Assembly (NCBI RefSeq): GCF_046254955.1
Contig: NZ_JBJXRG010000002.1
Span: 62,001-126,000, forward strand
Reading direction: 5' to 3'
DNA length: 64,000 bases
Source of the DNA: Qipengyuania_C sp046254955
Lineage (GTDB): Bacteria; Pseudomonadota; Alphaproteobacteria; Sphingomonadales; Sphingomonadaceae
In this document: in pieces, positions 1-10,073 of the stretch
Layout of the letters: each line of letters begins with the position of its first letter
Position numbering within the stretch: position 1 is the first letter of the stretch
The notes under the pieces: model-generated
Seen by the model: the letters and a program-made list of their open reading frames with translations, nothing else
The model's database searches: none
What the model was told of the DNA's origin: nothing
Translations under genes and position numbers: made by a program

Positions 1-369
1 GACGGTTGATTGATCTTCCGTGATTGGGCCATCGAACTGCGGAAATCCGTTCTGCGCTGCCTCATCGAGCGTGCGGCCCTTGTCGTCGCAATAGACGCTG
101 GCGGAGGAGATGACTATCAACCGGTCGACCCGGTCCGGATCGTAGCGATCGATATCCTCCCCGTCGTATGCAATGGTGTCGACAATCACGTCGGCAGCTG
201 GTGCAGTATCCTCGCCCAACAGATAGGGCCGAAAATGCGCAAGGCTGGCGTCATGCCAATCGGGCATGGATCGCGCATGGAGTGTGACATCCCAACCTTC
301 GGACGCGAAGGCCGAGGCTGCGGCATAGCCAATCTGCCCGCCTCCTATGATCGCTACCGACCCGGTCAT
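1..369 (-). CDS. NAD(P)-binding epimerase/reductase-like protein (partial)
   Basis: The reading frame begins with an ATG at 369 and is open to the left edge of the window (123 codons, no stop), so the C-terminal part is missing. The N-terminus carries a dinucleotide-binding signature (VAIIGGGQIGYAAA, residues 5-18). A strand near residues 88-92 ends in an ISSASVY-like motif, as in extended short-chain dehydrogenases and epimerases, and the following region is typical of that fold. The start lies 1 nt after the stop of the upstream membrane protein gene, so it is the last visible gene of the mdh-lpdA operon. The substrate cannot be told from this fragment. Confidence 0.75.
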   Translation of the reverse strand, partial: MTGSVAIIGGGQIGYAAASAFASEGWDVTLHARSMPDWHDASLAHFRPYLLGEDTAPAADVIVDTIAYDGEDIDRYDPDRVDRLIVISSASVYCDDKGRTLDEAAQNGFPQFDGPITEDQSTV

Positions 370-370
370 T

Positions 371-1206
371 TCATCCGCGCTCCCTTCGCGCCATCCCCAG
401 TGCTAGAGCAAACCCGATGATGGGCGAGGCACCGTAGCCGATGAGGATGCTGGGATAGCTCGAAATCATTCCGGCCAGGCTAAAGCCTGCAAGTGTTCCT
501 GCAAGCGCGTATCGCTCGGGTGCGCCCTGGTCGATTACGCGAAGCATCAGCAGGAAGCTCGCTATCATTGTGGCGAGCATTGTGAGAGCGACCAACGGTG
601 ATGTCATCGCGAGCTCTGCCAGGACGCGTTCGACGAATGGTTCCGGCGGGATAACGCCGCGCACATGGGCGAAGAGAGCCGCGAAGAAGCCGATGATCGC
701 AACGAGCCCGGGCTTCCATTCTGACCATGCGAGATAAAGCCCGACTGCTGCTCCGGTGAGGGCAAAGGCGCTCGCGGCATCGGGCTGGACCAGGCACATC
801 AGGATAGCTGTCAAAATGATCGGCGGCGCATAATCGCGATCACGCGCCGCGAGGCAGGCGAGGGAAGGGATTGCGATCATACCTGCGTGCAGATGGAGGC
901 CCCCAAGCGGGATCCAACGCGAGATGCCGTGAATGTCCGGCCCCGTCACGAGCGGCACGGCGAGCAAGGCAATGAGCGCGACCGTGATGGCGCGTCTGAC
1001 GGGCAAGCTCTCTGGAATTCGCCCGACGCCAATCCAGAAAAGACCGCCGGCGAGTGCCGCGGAATTGATGACAAGGTAGCTGGGCGGCGCGTCGAAGATG
1101 GCAAGGTAGGCGAGGCTTGCCAGGCACGGCAGTGCCAGCGCGAGCAGGGCGGAGAGGCGCGGGCCAATCCAAAGCCGCACAACCTTCGCCCACTTCGGCG
1201 ATGTCA

Positions 1207-1207
<1 letters not shown>
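371..1207 (-). CDS. Polytopic inner-membrane protein, unknown function
   Basis: A 278-residue protein made of about eight hydrophobic segments, starting with a helix near residues 17-38 and ending with one near 245-272. It has a short charged C-terminus (ARRERG). There is no signal peptide beyond the first helix and no catalytic motif I recognise. The ATG overlaps the lpdA stop by one base (TGATG), and the next gene starts 1 nt after its stop, so it is translationally coupled inside the TCA operon. A role in that pathway is not indicated by the sequence itself. Confidence 0.75.
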
Positions 1208-2625
<1,418 letters not shown>

Positions 2626-2628
2626 TGA

Positions 2629-2973
2629 TCAATTCTCTTCCAAAGTTGGATCAGATTGTGTGGCAGGCTCTTGAGTTTCACCCATCTTGTCCATGGCCTC
2701 ATTCAGGCATTCTTCCGAGATGGCTTCGATTTTGCCAGAGCCTTCCTCAAGCATCTCTCCTATGGAGAGCTCGCTTGCGCTGCGCTTCGCAACGCACTCG
2801 CATGTTTGAGCTACGACTTCAGCTGCAATGCCAACTTCCGCCAGTTCAGTATTGCAGGACGCGGCGATCTCTTCCGCAAGGCCTTCTTCGAACCCTTCGC
2901 TCATACCGTCTGCTATGTCGCTGCACGCGGCCAACAGGGCCATGCTCGAAATTACAATCAGGTTACGTGTCAT
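2629..2973 (-). CDS. Small four-cysteine lipoprotein within the TCA operon
   Basis: A 114-residue protein with a lipoprotein signal: a hydrophobic N-terminus followed by the lipobox LAAC, giving Cys17 as the lipidation site. The mature part contains four further cysteines spaced C-x17-C-E-C-x28-C, then an acidic, Pro/Thr-containing tail. The stop is 3 nt before lpdA and the start is 11 nt after odhB, so it is co-transcribed with the 2-oxoglutarate dehydrogenase genes. The same cysteine spacing occurs in the proteins at 23647 and 27494 of this window, which suggests one family. No known domain is recognised. A location in the envelope, probably periplasmic, is inferred from the lipobox. Confidence 0.8.
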   Translation of the reverse strand: MTRNLIVISSMALLAACSDIADGMSEGFEEGLAEEIAASCNTELAEVGIAAEVVAQTCECVAKRSASELSIGEMLEEGSGKIEAISEECLNEAMDKMGETQEPATQSDPTLEEN

Positions 2974-2984
2974 ATGCTGGTACC

Positions 2985-4241
2985 TTACAGATCGATCAGC
3001 ATCCGGGTGGGATCTTCGATCGCTTCCTTGATAATCTTGAGCGCGGTGACTGCCTCGCGGCCATCGATCAGGCGGTGATCGTAGCTCAGCGCGAGGTACA
3101 TCATCGGCCTGATTACCACTTCGCCATTCACAGCCACTGGGCGATCCTCAATCCGGTGAAGGCCGAGCACCGCGCTCTGCGGCGGATTGATGATCGGGGT
3201 CGACATCAATGATCCGAAAACGCCGCCATTGGAGATGGTGAAGGTGCCGCCTTTCATGTCTTCCATTGTCAGCGTGCCCTCGCGTGCGCGGCCACCGAAG
3301 TCGGCGATATCTTTCTCGATCTGCGCGAAGCCCTTATTGTCAGCATCGCGGATGACTGGGACGACGAGGCCGTTGGGCGCACTGACCGCGACCGAAATAT
3401 CCACGTAATCGTGATAAACGATCTCGTCGCCTTCAATGTAAGCGTTGGCGGCAGGAACATCTTTTAGTGCAAGACACGCGGCCTTGGCAAAGAAACCCAT
3501 GAAGCCGAGCTTGATGTCATGCTTCTTGGCGAAGAGATCCTTGTACTTGGTACGTGCTTCAATCACCGCCGTCATATCGCAATCATTGAACGTGGTGAGC
3601 AGCGCGGCATTATCCTGCGCGCCCTTGAGGCGTTTGGCGATTGTCTGGCGCATACGCGTCATCTTGACGCGTTCTTCTCGGCGCTCCCCGGCAGATGGCG
3701 CGGGGGCAGGGGACGGCGCGGGTGATGCCGATGGTGCCGGGGCCGAGGCGGGCGCAGGCGCGTCGCTCCCCTTGGCTTTCGCCGCAGCCAGCACGTCTTC
3801 CTTGGTCAGCCGGCCATCCTTACCCGTACCCTTGATCGTGGTCGGATCGACCCCGTGTTCGAGTACAGCGCGGCGCACGGCGGGCGACATGGTCACGGTC
3901 GTATCGGTATCGCTGATTTCGGCCTGCGCTTCCTCGCGCTGCTCGCTTGGCGCTTCATCCTTGTGCTCGCGCGGCTTGGTATCTGTTGGCCCAGCCTGCG
4001 CGGCCGTATCGTCGACGGTCGCGATAACCGCGCCCACCTCCACCGTGTCGCCGACAGCTGCCTTGTGCTCGCTCAGCACGCCCGCGACAGGCGAGGGCAC
4101 TTCGACCGCGACCTTGTCGGTTTCGAGGCTGACGATCGGCTCGTCGACTGCAACGGGATCGCCGGGCTGCTTTAGCCATTCGCCGATAGTGCCTTCGGTT
4201 ACCGATTCGCCAAGAGTGGGGACTGCAATTTCAGTGGCCAT
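2985..4241 (-). CDS. odhB: 2-oxoglutarate dehydrogenase E2, dihydrolipoyl succinyltransferase
   Basis: A 418-residue E2 subunit (also called sucB). The single N-terminal lipoyl domain carries the lipoylated lysine K43 in ETDKVAVEV. A Glu/Ala-rich linker leads to a peripheral-subunit-binding domain (about 118-150, SPAVRRAVLEHGVDP). An Ala/Pro hinge near 158-182 precedes the catalytic domain, which ends with the active-site motif SYDHRLIDGREAV. It transfers succinyl from lipoamide to CoA. The gene is 10 nt after the sucA stop and in the same direction, as expected for an odh/suc operon. Confidence 0.97.
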   Translation of the reverse strand: MATEIAVPTLGESVTEGTIGEWLKQPGDPVAVDEPIVSLETDKVAVEVPSPVAGVLSEHKAAVGDTVEVGAVIATVDDTAAQAGPTDTKPREHKDEAPSEQREEAQAEISDTDTTVTMSPAVRRAVLEHGVDPTTIKGTGKDGRLTKEDVLAAAKAKGSDAPAPASAPAPSASPAPSPAPAPSAGERREERVKMTRMRQTIAKRLKGAQDNAALLTTFNDCDMTAVIEARTKYKDLFAKKHDIKLGFMGFFAKAACLALKDVPAANAYIEGDEIVYHDYVDISVAVSAPNGLVVPVIRDADNKGFAQIEKDIADFGGRAREGTLTMEDMKGGTFTISNGGVFGSLMSTPIINPPQSAVLGLHRIEDRPVAVNGEVVIRPMMYLALSYDHRLIDGREAVTALKIIKEAIEDPTRMLIDL

Positions 4242-4251
4242 AATCTGGTCC

Positions 4252-7113
4252 TCAGACCTTCTTCTTGTTGTGACTGGGTTTGCGTTTCTTCAGCGCGCGT
4301 ATGGCCTTGCCGCCATCGGCGGTGCCGAGCGCGATCTGGACGAGAGCGTCCTGCTGAGCCTGGTGCCTCGCGGCAAAACCGGTTGCCGGCGATGCGGCTT
4401 CCTCGCGGCCGGCATAGATCGGGCGCATGCCCTTCTTGCCAACTGCTTCGGCGGCTTCCTCGATCAGGCGATCGACGAAGAACCACGCGCCGTTGTTCTT
4501 GCCCTCTTCCTGGCACCAGACAATCTCTTCGAGATTGGTCATGCGCGCGATGCGCTTGGCCAGCGGCTCGCCGGGGAAAGGATACAGCTGTTCGATGCGA
4601 ACGATCGAGACGTCTTCGAGTTCTTGCTCGTCGCGCTTTTCCATCAGGTCGTAAGCGACCTTGCCGGAACAAAGCACGAGGCGGCGCACGTTCTTGTCAG
4701 GAATCTCCTTCATGTCGGACTTGATCCGCATGAAGTGGTTTTCGCCCTGGAACTCGTCGGCAGACGACTTCGCCAGCGGATGCCGCAGCAGGCTTTTGGG
4801 CGTCATGATGACGAGCGGCTTGCGGAATGGGCGCAGCATTTGGCGGCGCAGCACGTGGAAGTAATTCGCCGGTGTGGTGATATTGCAGACCTGGATGTTA
4901 TCATTGGCGCAAAGCTGCAGGAAGCGCTCGAGCCGCGCTGAGCTATGCTCCGGCCCCTGGCCTTCATAGCCATGCGGCAGCAACAACACGAGGCCGTTGG
5001 CGCGCAGCCACTTTACCTCGCCTGAGGCAATGAACTGGTCGATCATGATTTGAGCGCCGTTGGCGAAATCGCCGAACTGCGCTTCCCAAAGCACCAGCGT
5101 CTTTGGATCGGCCATCGCGAAGCCGTATTCGAAACCAAGCACGCCGTATTCCGAGAGCGTAGAATCGTAGACTTCGAATTTGCCGTGCGGGAGATGCACC
5201 AGCGGGATGTATTTGTGCTCGTCCTTCTGGTCGACCCACACCGCATGGCGCTGACTGAAAGTACCGCGCCCTGAATCCTGGCCCGACAGGCGTACGCCAA
5301 AGCCTTCGGTTACAAGGCTCCCGAAAGCGAGTGCCTCTGCGGTGGCCCAGTCAAACCCATCGCCGGTTTCGAACATCTCTTCCTTGGCCTTGAGCACACG
5401 GCCCAAAGTCTTGTGGATCGTGATGTCGTCGGGAACCGTGGTGAGCGTGCGGCCCAGGCTTTCGAACAGCTTGGGCTCGATCGCAGTTTCGACATTGCGG
5501 CGGGCGTTCTCGGGATCGACCGGCTTGTTGAGACCGGCCCAGCGGCCACCGAACCAGTCGGCCTCGTTGGGTTTGTAGCTCTTGGCCGCTTCGAATTCTT
5601 CTTCGAGCAGCTGCGTGAATTCGTCGGCCAGCGCCTTGGCGCCATCCTTCGCTATCACGCCTTCGTCTTCAAGCCGCTGTGAATAGACCACGCTTACCTT
5701 GGGGTGCGAGCGGATCTCGTCATACATCAGCGGCTGGGTGAATTTCGGTTCGTCGCCTTCATTGTGCCCGAAGCGGCGATAGCACCACATGTCGATCACG
5801 ATGTCGCGTCCGAAGGTCTGACGGTATTCGACTGCGAGCTTGCACGCGAATGTCACCGCTTCGGGATCATCGCCATTGACGTGGAGGATCGGCGCCATGA
5901 CGCCTTTGGCGACGTCAGACGGGTAAGGCGAGTTACGAGCGAACTTCGGGCTGGTAGTGAAGCCGATCTGATTGTTGATGATAAAGTGCAGGCAGCCGCC
6001 GGTATCGTAACCCTGCACGCCGGAAAGCGAGAGGCTCTCCCACACTACGCCTTGCCCGGCGAACGCGGCATCGCCGTGGATCAGCACTGGCAGGACCTGC
6101 TCGTGCTTTGATAGATCGTCGCGGATAGCTTGCTGCGCGCGGGTCTTGCCGAGCACCACCGGATTGACCGCTTCGAGATGCGAAGGGTTAGGGACGAGGC
6201 TCATATGCACCTCGATCCCGTCGAAATCGCGGTCGGTACTGGTGCCAAGGTGGTATTTCACATCGCCCGAACCGCCGACATCGTCGGGATTTGCCGATCC
6301 GCCGGAGAATTCGTGGAAGATCACCTTGTAGGGTTTGCCCATGACGTTCGCGAGCACGTTGAGCCGCCCGCGGTGGGCCATGCCATAGATGATCTCGCGC
6401 ACGCCGAGCGAGCCGCCATACTTGATCACCGCTTCGAGCGCAGGGATCATAGATTCCCCGCCATCGAGCCCGAAGCGCTTGGTACCGACGTATTTCTTGC
6501 CGAGAAACGCTTCGTACTGCTCGCCGCGGATCACGGCTTGCAGGATCGCGCGCTTGCCTTCGTCGGTAAACTGTATCGTTTCGCCGGGGCTCTCAAACTT
6601 GTCCTGCAGGAAGCGCCGCTCTTCGGTATCGGCGATGTGCATGTATTCAAGGCCAACCTTGCCGCAATAGGTCGCGCGCAAGGTCTGGTGCAGTTCCCCC
6701 ACTGTGGTCCATTCGAGACCGAGAACACCGCCGACAAAGACTTCCTGGCTCTCCTGACCTTCGAAGCCATGGAACCTGAGCGTGAGATCTTCGGGATCTT
6801 CACGGTTGTGCAGGCCAAGTGGGTCGAGATCGGCCGCCATGTGCCCGCGTACGCGGTAGAGCCGCACCAGCATCATGGCCTTGATCGAGTTGTTGGCGGC
6901 TTCCTCGATCGCTTTGGGATCGAGCGTCTTGCCCGCCTTGTCGGCCGCGGCCTTGACGGCGAGCTTCATCGCTGTCGGGTCGAGCGCATCGGTGAGATCG
7001 GCACCCGATCCTACGACTTCGCTCAGCCAGCGTGGATTGGCCCAGGAGGGGCCGGGTTGCGGCCCTTCCTGATCGCTCAATTCGGGAAGAAAATCGTGGC
7101 TTTCGTTACCCAT
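4252..7113 (-). CDS. sucA: 2-oxoglutarate dehydrogenase E1
   Basis: A 953-residue thiamine-diphosphate-dependent decarboxylase that starts the 2-oxoglutarate dehydrogenase reaction. The N-terminal YRVRGHMAADLDPLG segment, the MAHRGRLNVLANV block and the TPP motif beginning HGDAAFAGQGVV, followed by IINNQIGFTT, are all recognisable. The C-terminal transketolase-like half contains LLPHGYEGQGPEHSSARLER. The length fits bacterial homodimeric E1 proteins (about 930-1000). The start at 7113 is preceded by AAGGAG. The gene is followed by odhB at 10 nt. Confidence 0.97.
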   Translation of the reverse strand: MGNESHDFLPELSDQEGPQPGPSWANPRWLSEVVGSGADLTDALDPTAMKLAVKAAADKAGKTLDPKAIEEAANNSIKAMMLVRLYRVRGHMAADLDPLGLHNREDPEDLTLRFHGFEGQESQEVFVGGVLGLEWTTVGELHQTLRATYCGKVGLEYMHIADTEERRFLQDKFESPGETIQFTDEGKRAILQAVIRGEQYEAFLGKKYVGTKRFGLDGGESMIPALEAVIKYGGSLGVREIIYGMAHRGRLNVLANVMGKPYKVIFHEFSGGSANPDDVGGSGDVKYHLGTSTDRDFDGIEVHMSLVPNPSHLEAVNPVVLGKTRAQQAIRDDLSKHEQVLPVLIHGDAAFAGQGVVWESLSLSGVQGYDTGGCLHFIINNQIGFTTSPKFARNSPYPSDVAKGVMAPILHVNGDDPEAVTFACKLAVEYRQTFGRDIVIDMWCYRRFGHNEGDEPKFTQPLMYDEIRSHPKVSVVYSQRLEDEGVIAKDGAKALADEFTQLLEEEFEAAKSYKPNEADWFGGRWAGLNKPVDPENARRNVETAIEPKLFESLGRTLTTVPDDITIHKTLGRVLKAKEEMFETGDGFDWATAEALAFGSLVTEGFGVRLSGQDSGRGTFSQRHAVWVDQKDEHKYIPLVHLPHGKFEVYDSTLSEYGVLGFEYGFAMADPKTLVLWEAQFGDFANGAQIMIDQFIASGEVKWLRANGLVLLLPHGYEGQGPEHSSARLERFLQLCANDNIQVCNITTPANYFHVLRRQMLRPFRKPLVIMTPKSLLRHPLAKSSADEFQGENHFMRIKSDMKEIPDKNVRRLVLCSGKVAYDLMEKRDEQELEDVSIVRIEQLYPFPGEPLAKRIARMTNLEEIVWCQEEGKNNGAWFFVDRLIEEAAEAVGKKGMRPIYAGREEAASPATGFAARHQAQQDALVQIALGTADGGKAIRALKKRKPSHNKKKV

Positions 7114-7149
7114 TTCGGCACTCCTTGGGGAGGAAGCGTGCGGTGGTGA

Positions 7150-8040
7150 TCAGGCGTGTTCCTTGAGCATCGCGTCGAGCGTGGTGCCCAGCTCGCTGGG
7201 CGAAGGTGAGACACGGATACCCGCTGCTTCCATCGCGGCGATCTTGTCATCCGCGCCGCCTTGCCCGCCCGATACGATCGCACCGGCATGGCCCATGCGG
7301 CGGCCCGGAGGCGCGGTTTTTCCGGCGATGAAGCCGACCATCGGTTTGCGCCGGCCGAGCGCGGCCTGTTCTTTGATGAACTCGGCGGCTTCTTCCTCGG
7401 CGCTGCCGCCAATCTCGCCGATCATGATGATCGACTTGGTTTCGGGATCATCGAGGAACATGTCGAGCACATCGATGAAATTGGTGCCGTTGACCGGGTC
7501 GCCGCCGATGCCGACTGCGGTGGTCTGGCCGAGGCCGACCATAGTGGTCTGGTGCACGGCCTCATAGGTGAGCGTGCCCGAGCGTGAGACCACGCCGACG
7601 CTACCTTTCTGGAAGATGCTGCCCGGCATGATGCCGATCTTGCATTCTTCCGGGGTGAGGACGCCGGGGCAATTGGGGCCGATCAGGCGCGATTTCGAGC
7701 CTTCGAGCGCTGCTTTGACCTTGACCATGTCGAGCACTGGAATGCCTTCGGTAATCGCTACGATCAGTTCCATTTCGGCATCGATCGCCTCGCAAATCGC
7801 GTCGGCTGCGAAGGGCGGGGGGACGTAAATGCAGGTCGCAGTCGCGCCGGTTTCGGCCTTGGCTTCGCGCACGGTGTCGAAATTGGGCAGGCCGATATGC
7901 GTAGTGCCGCCTTTGCCGGGCGTGACGCCCGCAACCATCTGCGTCCCGTAATCGAGCGCCTGCTGGGTGTGGAAGGTGCCGGTATCACCCGTCATGCCCT
8001 GGGTGATGACCTTGGTATTCTTGTCTACGAGGATGGACAT
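7150..8040 (-). CDS. sucD: Succinyl-CoA ligase, alpha subunit
   Basis: A 296-residue subunit with the N-terminal CoA-binding Rossmann segment (ITQGMTGDTGTFHTQQALDYG) and the phosphohistidine loop GHAGAIVSGGQGGADDK around residue 250. It forms succinate from succinyl-CoA with synthesis of a nucleoside triphosphate. It lies between mdh and sucA in the same operon. Its partner subunit gene sucC is not adjacent and is not in this window, so the two subunits must be encoded apart. Confidence 0.96.
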   Translation of the reverse strand: MSILVDKNTKVITQGMTGDTGTFHTQQALDYGTQMVAGVTPGKGGTTHIGLPNFDTVREAKAETGATATCIYVPPPFAADAICEAIDAEMELIVAITEGIPVLDMVKVKAALEGSKSRLIGPNCPGVLTPEECKIGIMPGSIFQKGSVGVVSRSGTLTYEAVHQTTMVGLGQTTAVGIGGDPVNGTNFIDVLDMFLDDPETKSIIMIGEIGGSAEEEAAEFIKEQAALGRRKPMVGFIAGKTAPPGRRMGHAGAIVSGGQGGADDKIAAMEAAGIRVSPSPSELGTTLDAMLKEHA

Positions 8041-8074
8041 TAATTACTCTCCCAGTTCGGTTTGGGATGGAGGC

Positions 8075-9037
8075 TTAGGCGAGTGAGCTGTCGAGGCCCT
8101 TGCACGCCTCGAGCAGTTCTTCGACTGCATCGACGCTGACCTGGAAGCCAGCCTTGGCGGTGTCGTCGAGTTCAATCTCGACAATGCGCTCCACGCCGTT
8201 TGCACCGATCACAATCGGGACGCCGACATAGAGCCCATCCACGCCATACTGCCCTTCGAGATAGGCGGCGCAGGGCAGAACGCGCTTCTTATCCTTGAGA
8301 TAGGCCTCGGCCATCTGGATAGCGCTGGTCGCCGGCGCATAATAGGCCGAGCCATTGCCGAGCAGGGCGACGATCTCGCCGCCGCCCTTGCGGGTGCGGT
8401 CCACGATCGCGTCCATCTTTTCTTGTGTCGACCAACCCATCTTGATGAGATCCGGCACAGGAATGCCAGCAACGGTGGAGTATTCGAGGATTGGAACCAT
8501 GGTATCGCCATGGCCGCCGAGCACGAATGCAGTTACGTCTTCCATTGACACGTCAAACTCGTCGGCGAGGAAATGACGGAAGCGCGCGCTATCCAGCACG
8601 CCTGCCATGCCGACGACCTTGTTGTGTGGGAGGCCGGAGAATTCACGCAGCGCCCATACCATCGCGTCGAGCGGATTGGTGATGCAGATCACGAACGCAT
8701 CGGGGCAGTTGGCCTTGATGCCTTCGCCGACCGCTTTCATCACCTTGAGGTTGATGCCGAGCAGGTCGTCGCGGCTCATGCCCGGCTTGCGCGGCACTCC
8801 GGCGGTAACGATCACGACATCCGCGCCTGCGATATCGGCATAGTCGCTTGTGCCCTTGAGGTTCGCGTCAAAGCCTTCGACCGGGCCGGCCTGTGAGAGG
8901 TCCAGCGCCTTGCCGGCGGGCATGCCCTCAGCGATATCGAACAGGACGACGTCGCCCATCTCTTTCATCGCTGCGAGGTGGGCGAGGGTGCCGCCGATCA
9001 TTCCGGCGCCAACGAGGGCAATTTTGTTGCGGGCCAT
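8075..9037 (-). CDS. mdh: Malate dehydrogenase (LDH-like type)
   Basis: A 320-residue NAD-dependent enzyme interconverting malate and oxaloacetate. The dinucleotide-binding motif GAGMIGG is at residues 10-16. The substrate-selecting arginine is in GVPRKPGMSRDDLL (lactate dehydrogenases have Gln there), and the catalytic histidine is in LGGHGDTMVP. Size and motifs fit the alphaproteobacterial, LDH-like MDH type. It is the first gene of the minus-strand TCA operon. The 283 bp upstream (9038-9320) should hold the promoter, but I could not assign boxes with confidence. Confidence 0.97.
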   Translation of the reverse strand: MARNKIALVGAGMIGGTLAHLAAMKEMGDVVLFDIAEGMPAGKALDLSQAGPVEGFDANLKGTSDYADIAGADVVIVTAGVPRKPGMSRDDLLGINLKVMKAVGEGIKANCPDAFVICITNPLDAMVWALREFSGLPHNKVVGMAGVLDSARFRHFLADEFDVSMEDVTAFVLGGHGDTMVPILEYSTVAGIPVPDLIKMGWSTQEKMDAIVDRTRKGGGEIVALLGNGSAYYAPATSAIQMAEAYLKDKKRVLPCAAYLEGQYGVDGLYVGVPIVIGANGVERIVEIELDDTAKAGFQVSVDAVEELLEACKGLDSSLA

Positions 9038-9320
9038 GTGCGCTTAGGGTCCTTCCGAGCCTTGCGGGACAGTAAATCCAGGCCGAAAATGGTGTTACCC
9101 TACGTCCCGCAGGGGGTTACACCCGGCATTCGTTGCTGCGCCTAGGCCCGCTCAGGGGCTATTGCAACCCGAATCCCGGCAATTCACCGAACTATCTTTG
9201 CAAATAGTTCGCAATAGCAATAATGGATTGGAAGAACGATCGGTGCGACCCGGGCGGTCACAATATTAGACGGTCGATGCGAAGAATTGTTCCTGCGACT
9301 GGGCGCAAGGGCGGGTCGCT

Positions 9321-9629
9321 TTAGCGCTGAGCGACTTTTGCCAGTTCGGTTGCTTGCTCACGGTCGAGCGCGCGGCAGATACCCAGCCAGTGCTCGAATT
9401 GGGACCCATCACCTTTCGCGAGGGCGCTTTCGGCTCGGGCTCGTGCCTCGCTGGCGGCACGAAGGCCATATTCGGCAAAATGCCGAAGTGCTGAGGTGGT
9501 GATGGCGTTGATCGTCTCGGCGCTGCCGCGAGGCAAGTCGTTATCGGCATGCCGCGCCTCTCCTTTGACGAGATGGCGCGCGAGCGGAGAAGTCGCCGCA
9601 GTGCGGGCGGCGGCAATACGGACTGTCAT
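9321..9629 (-). CDS. Small conserved-looking hypothetical protein
   Basis: A 102-residue, Ala/Arg-rich, mainly helical protein without signal peptide or membrane segment. The start at 9629 is preceded by AGGAATAACGAAA, a usable ribosome site. It lies alone between mdh and the divergent cobalamin riboswitch. Domain identity is not recognised. Coding is supported by the ribosome site and a soluble, helix-like composition. A longer overlapping frame (9266-9616) on the same strand lacks these. Confidence 0.6.
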   Translation of the reverse strand: MTVRIAAARTAATSPLARHLVKGEARHADNDLPRGSAETINAITTSALRHFAEYGLRAASEARARAESALAKGDGSQFEHWLGICRALDREQATELAKVAQR

Positions 9630-9787
9630 TTTCGTTATTCCTGCGATCCGGGGGCTTCAGTAGGAAAGCTTATAGCGAACATCCGCTAAAACCGGGTTCG
9701 CGCTTAGGGTTTCACGCCTGTTAACTTGTTGTTGCAGCTTGCTCCGGGATTTACCCGGCACTATACCGCGCGCCACGTCACGGGTTG

Positions 9788-9990
9788 TCCGGGAGACCGG
9801 GCCTAAGAGGGAAGGAAGTGAAGGGGCGTTGCCCCGGATTCTTCCGCTGCCCCCGCAACTGTGACCGGGGAGTGGGCGCTCCAACTGCCACTGCATCGGC
9901 TTCGGCCTGATGTGGGAAGGCGGGGTGCACCGCGATGATCCGGGAGCCAGGAGACCTGCCCGCGTCGGTCGTTCCGCAGCCGGGCGGGGT
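9788..9990 (+). promoter_or_regulatory. Cobalamin (AdoCbl) riboswitch upstream of btuB
   Basis: Conserved cobalamin-aptamer blocks occur in order: AAGAGGGAA at 9804, CTGCCCCCGCAACTGTGA near 9848-9865, GCCACTG near 9890, GGGAAGGCGG near 9914, GATGATCCGGGAG, and the B12 box GCCAGGAGACCTGCC at 9946-9960. A C/G-rich hairpin after the B12 box (about 9958-9990) may be part of the expression platform. It precedes btuB, so high cobalamin should reduce expression of the uptake operon. Boundaries are approximate. Confidence 0.95.
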
Positions 9991-10073
9991 GTTACCGGAT
10001 GCAAACGTGGGTACGCGGCCCTGAAGCTGCGCATCCCGTCATGGACGGCATTTCGTTCATGATGGAGATGCAT

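Noticed and set aside
10..420. Open plus-strand frame at the left edge
   Set aside because: It is antisense to the NAD(P)-binding gene, which has a recognisable dinucleotide motif, and its own sequence has no sensible pattern.
3445..4941. 498-residue plus-strand frame over odhB/sucA, and similar long antisense frames at 6130-7149, 19554-20900 and 21147-22541
   Set aside because: All are antisense to strongly conserved genes; long antisense frames are common in G/C-rich codon-biased DNA.
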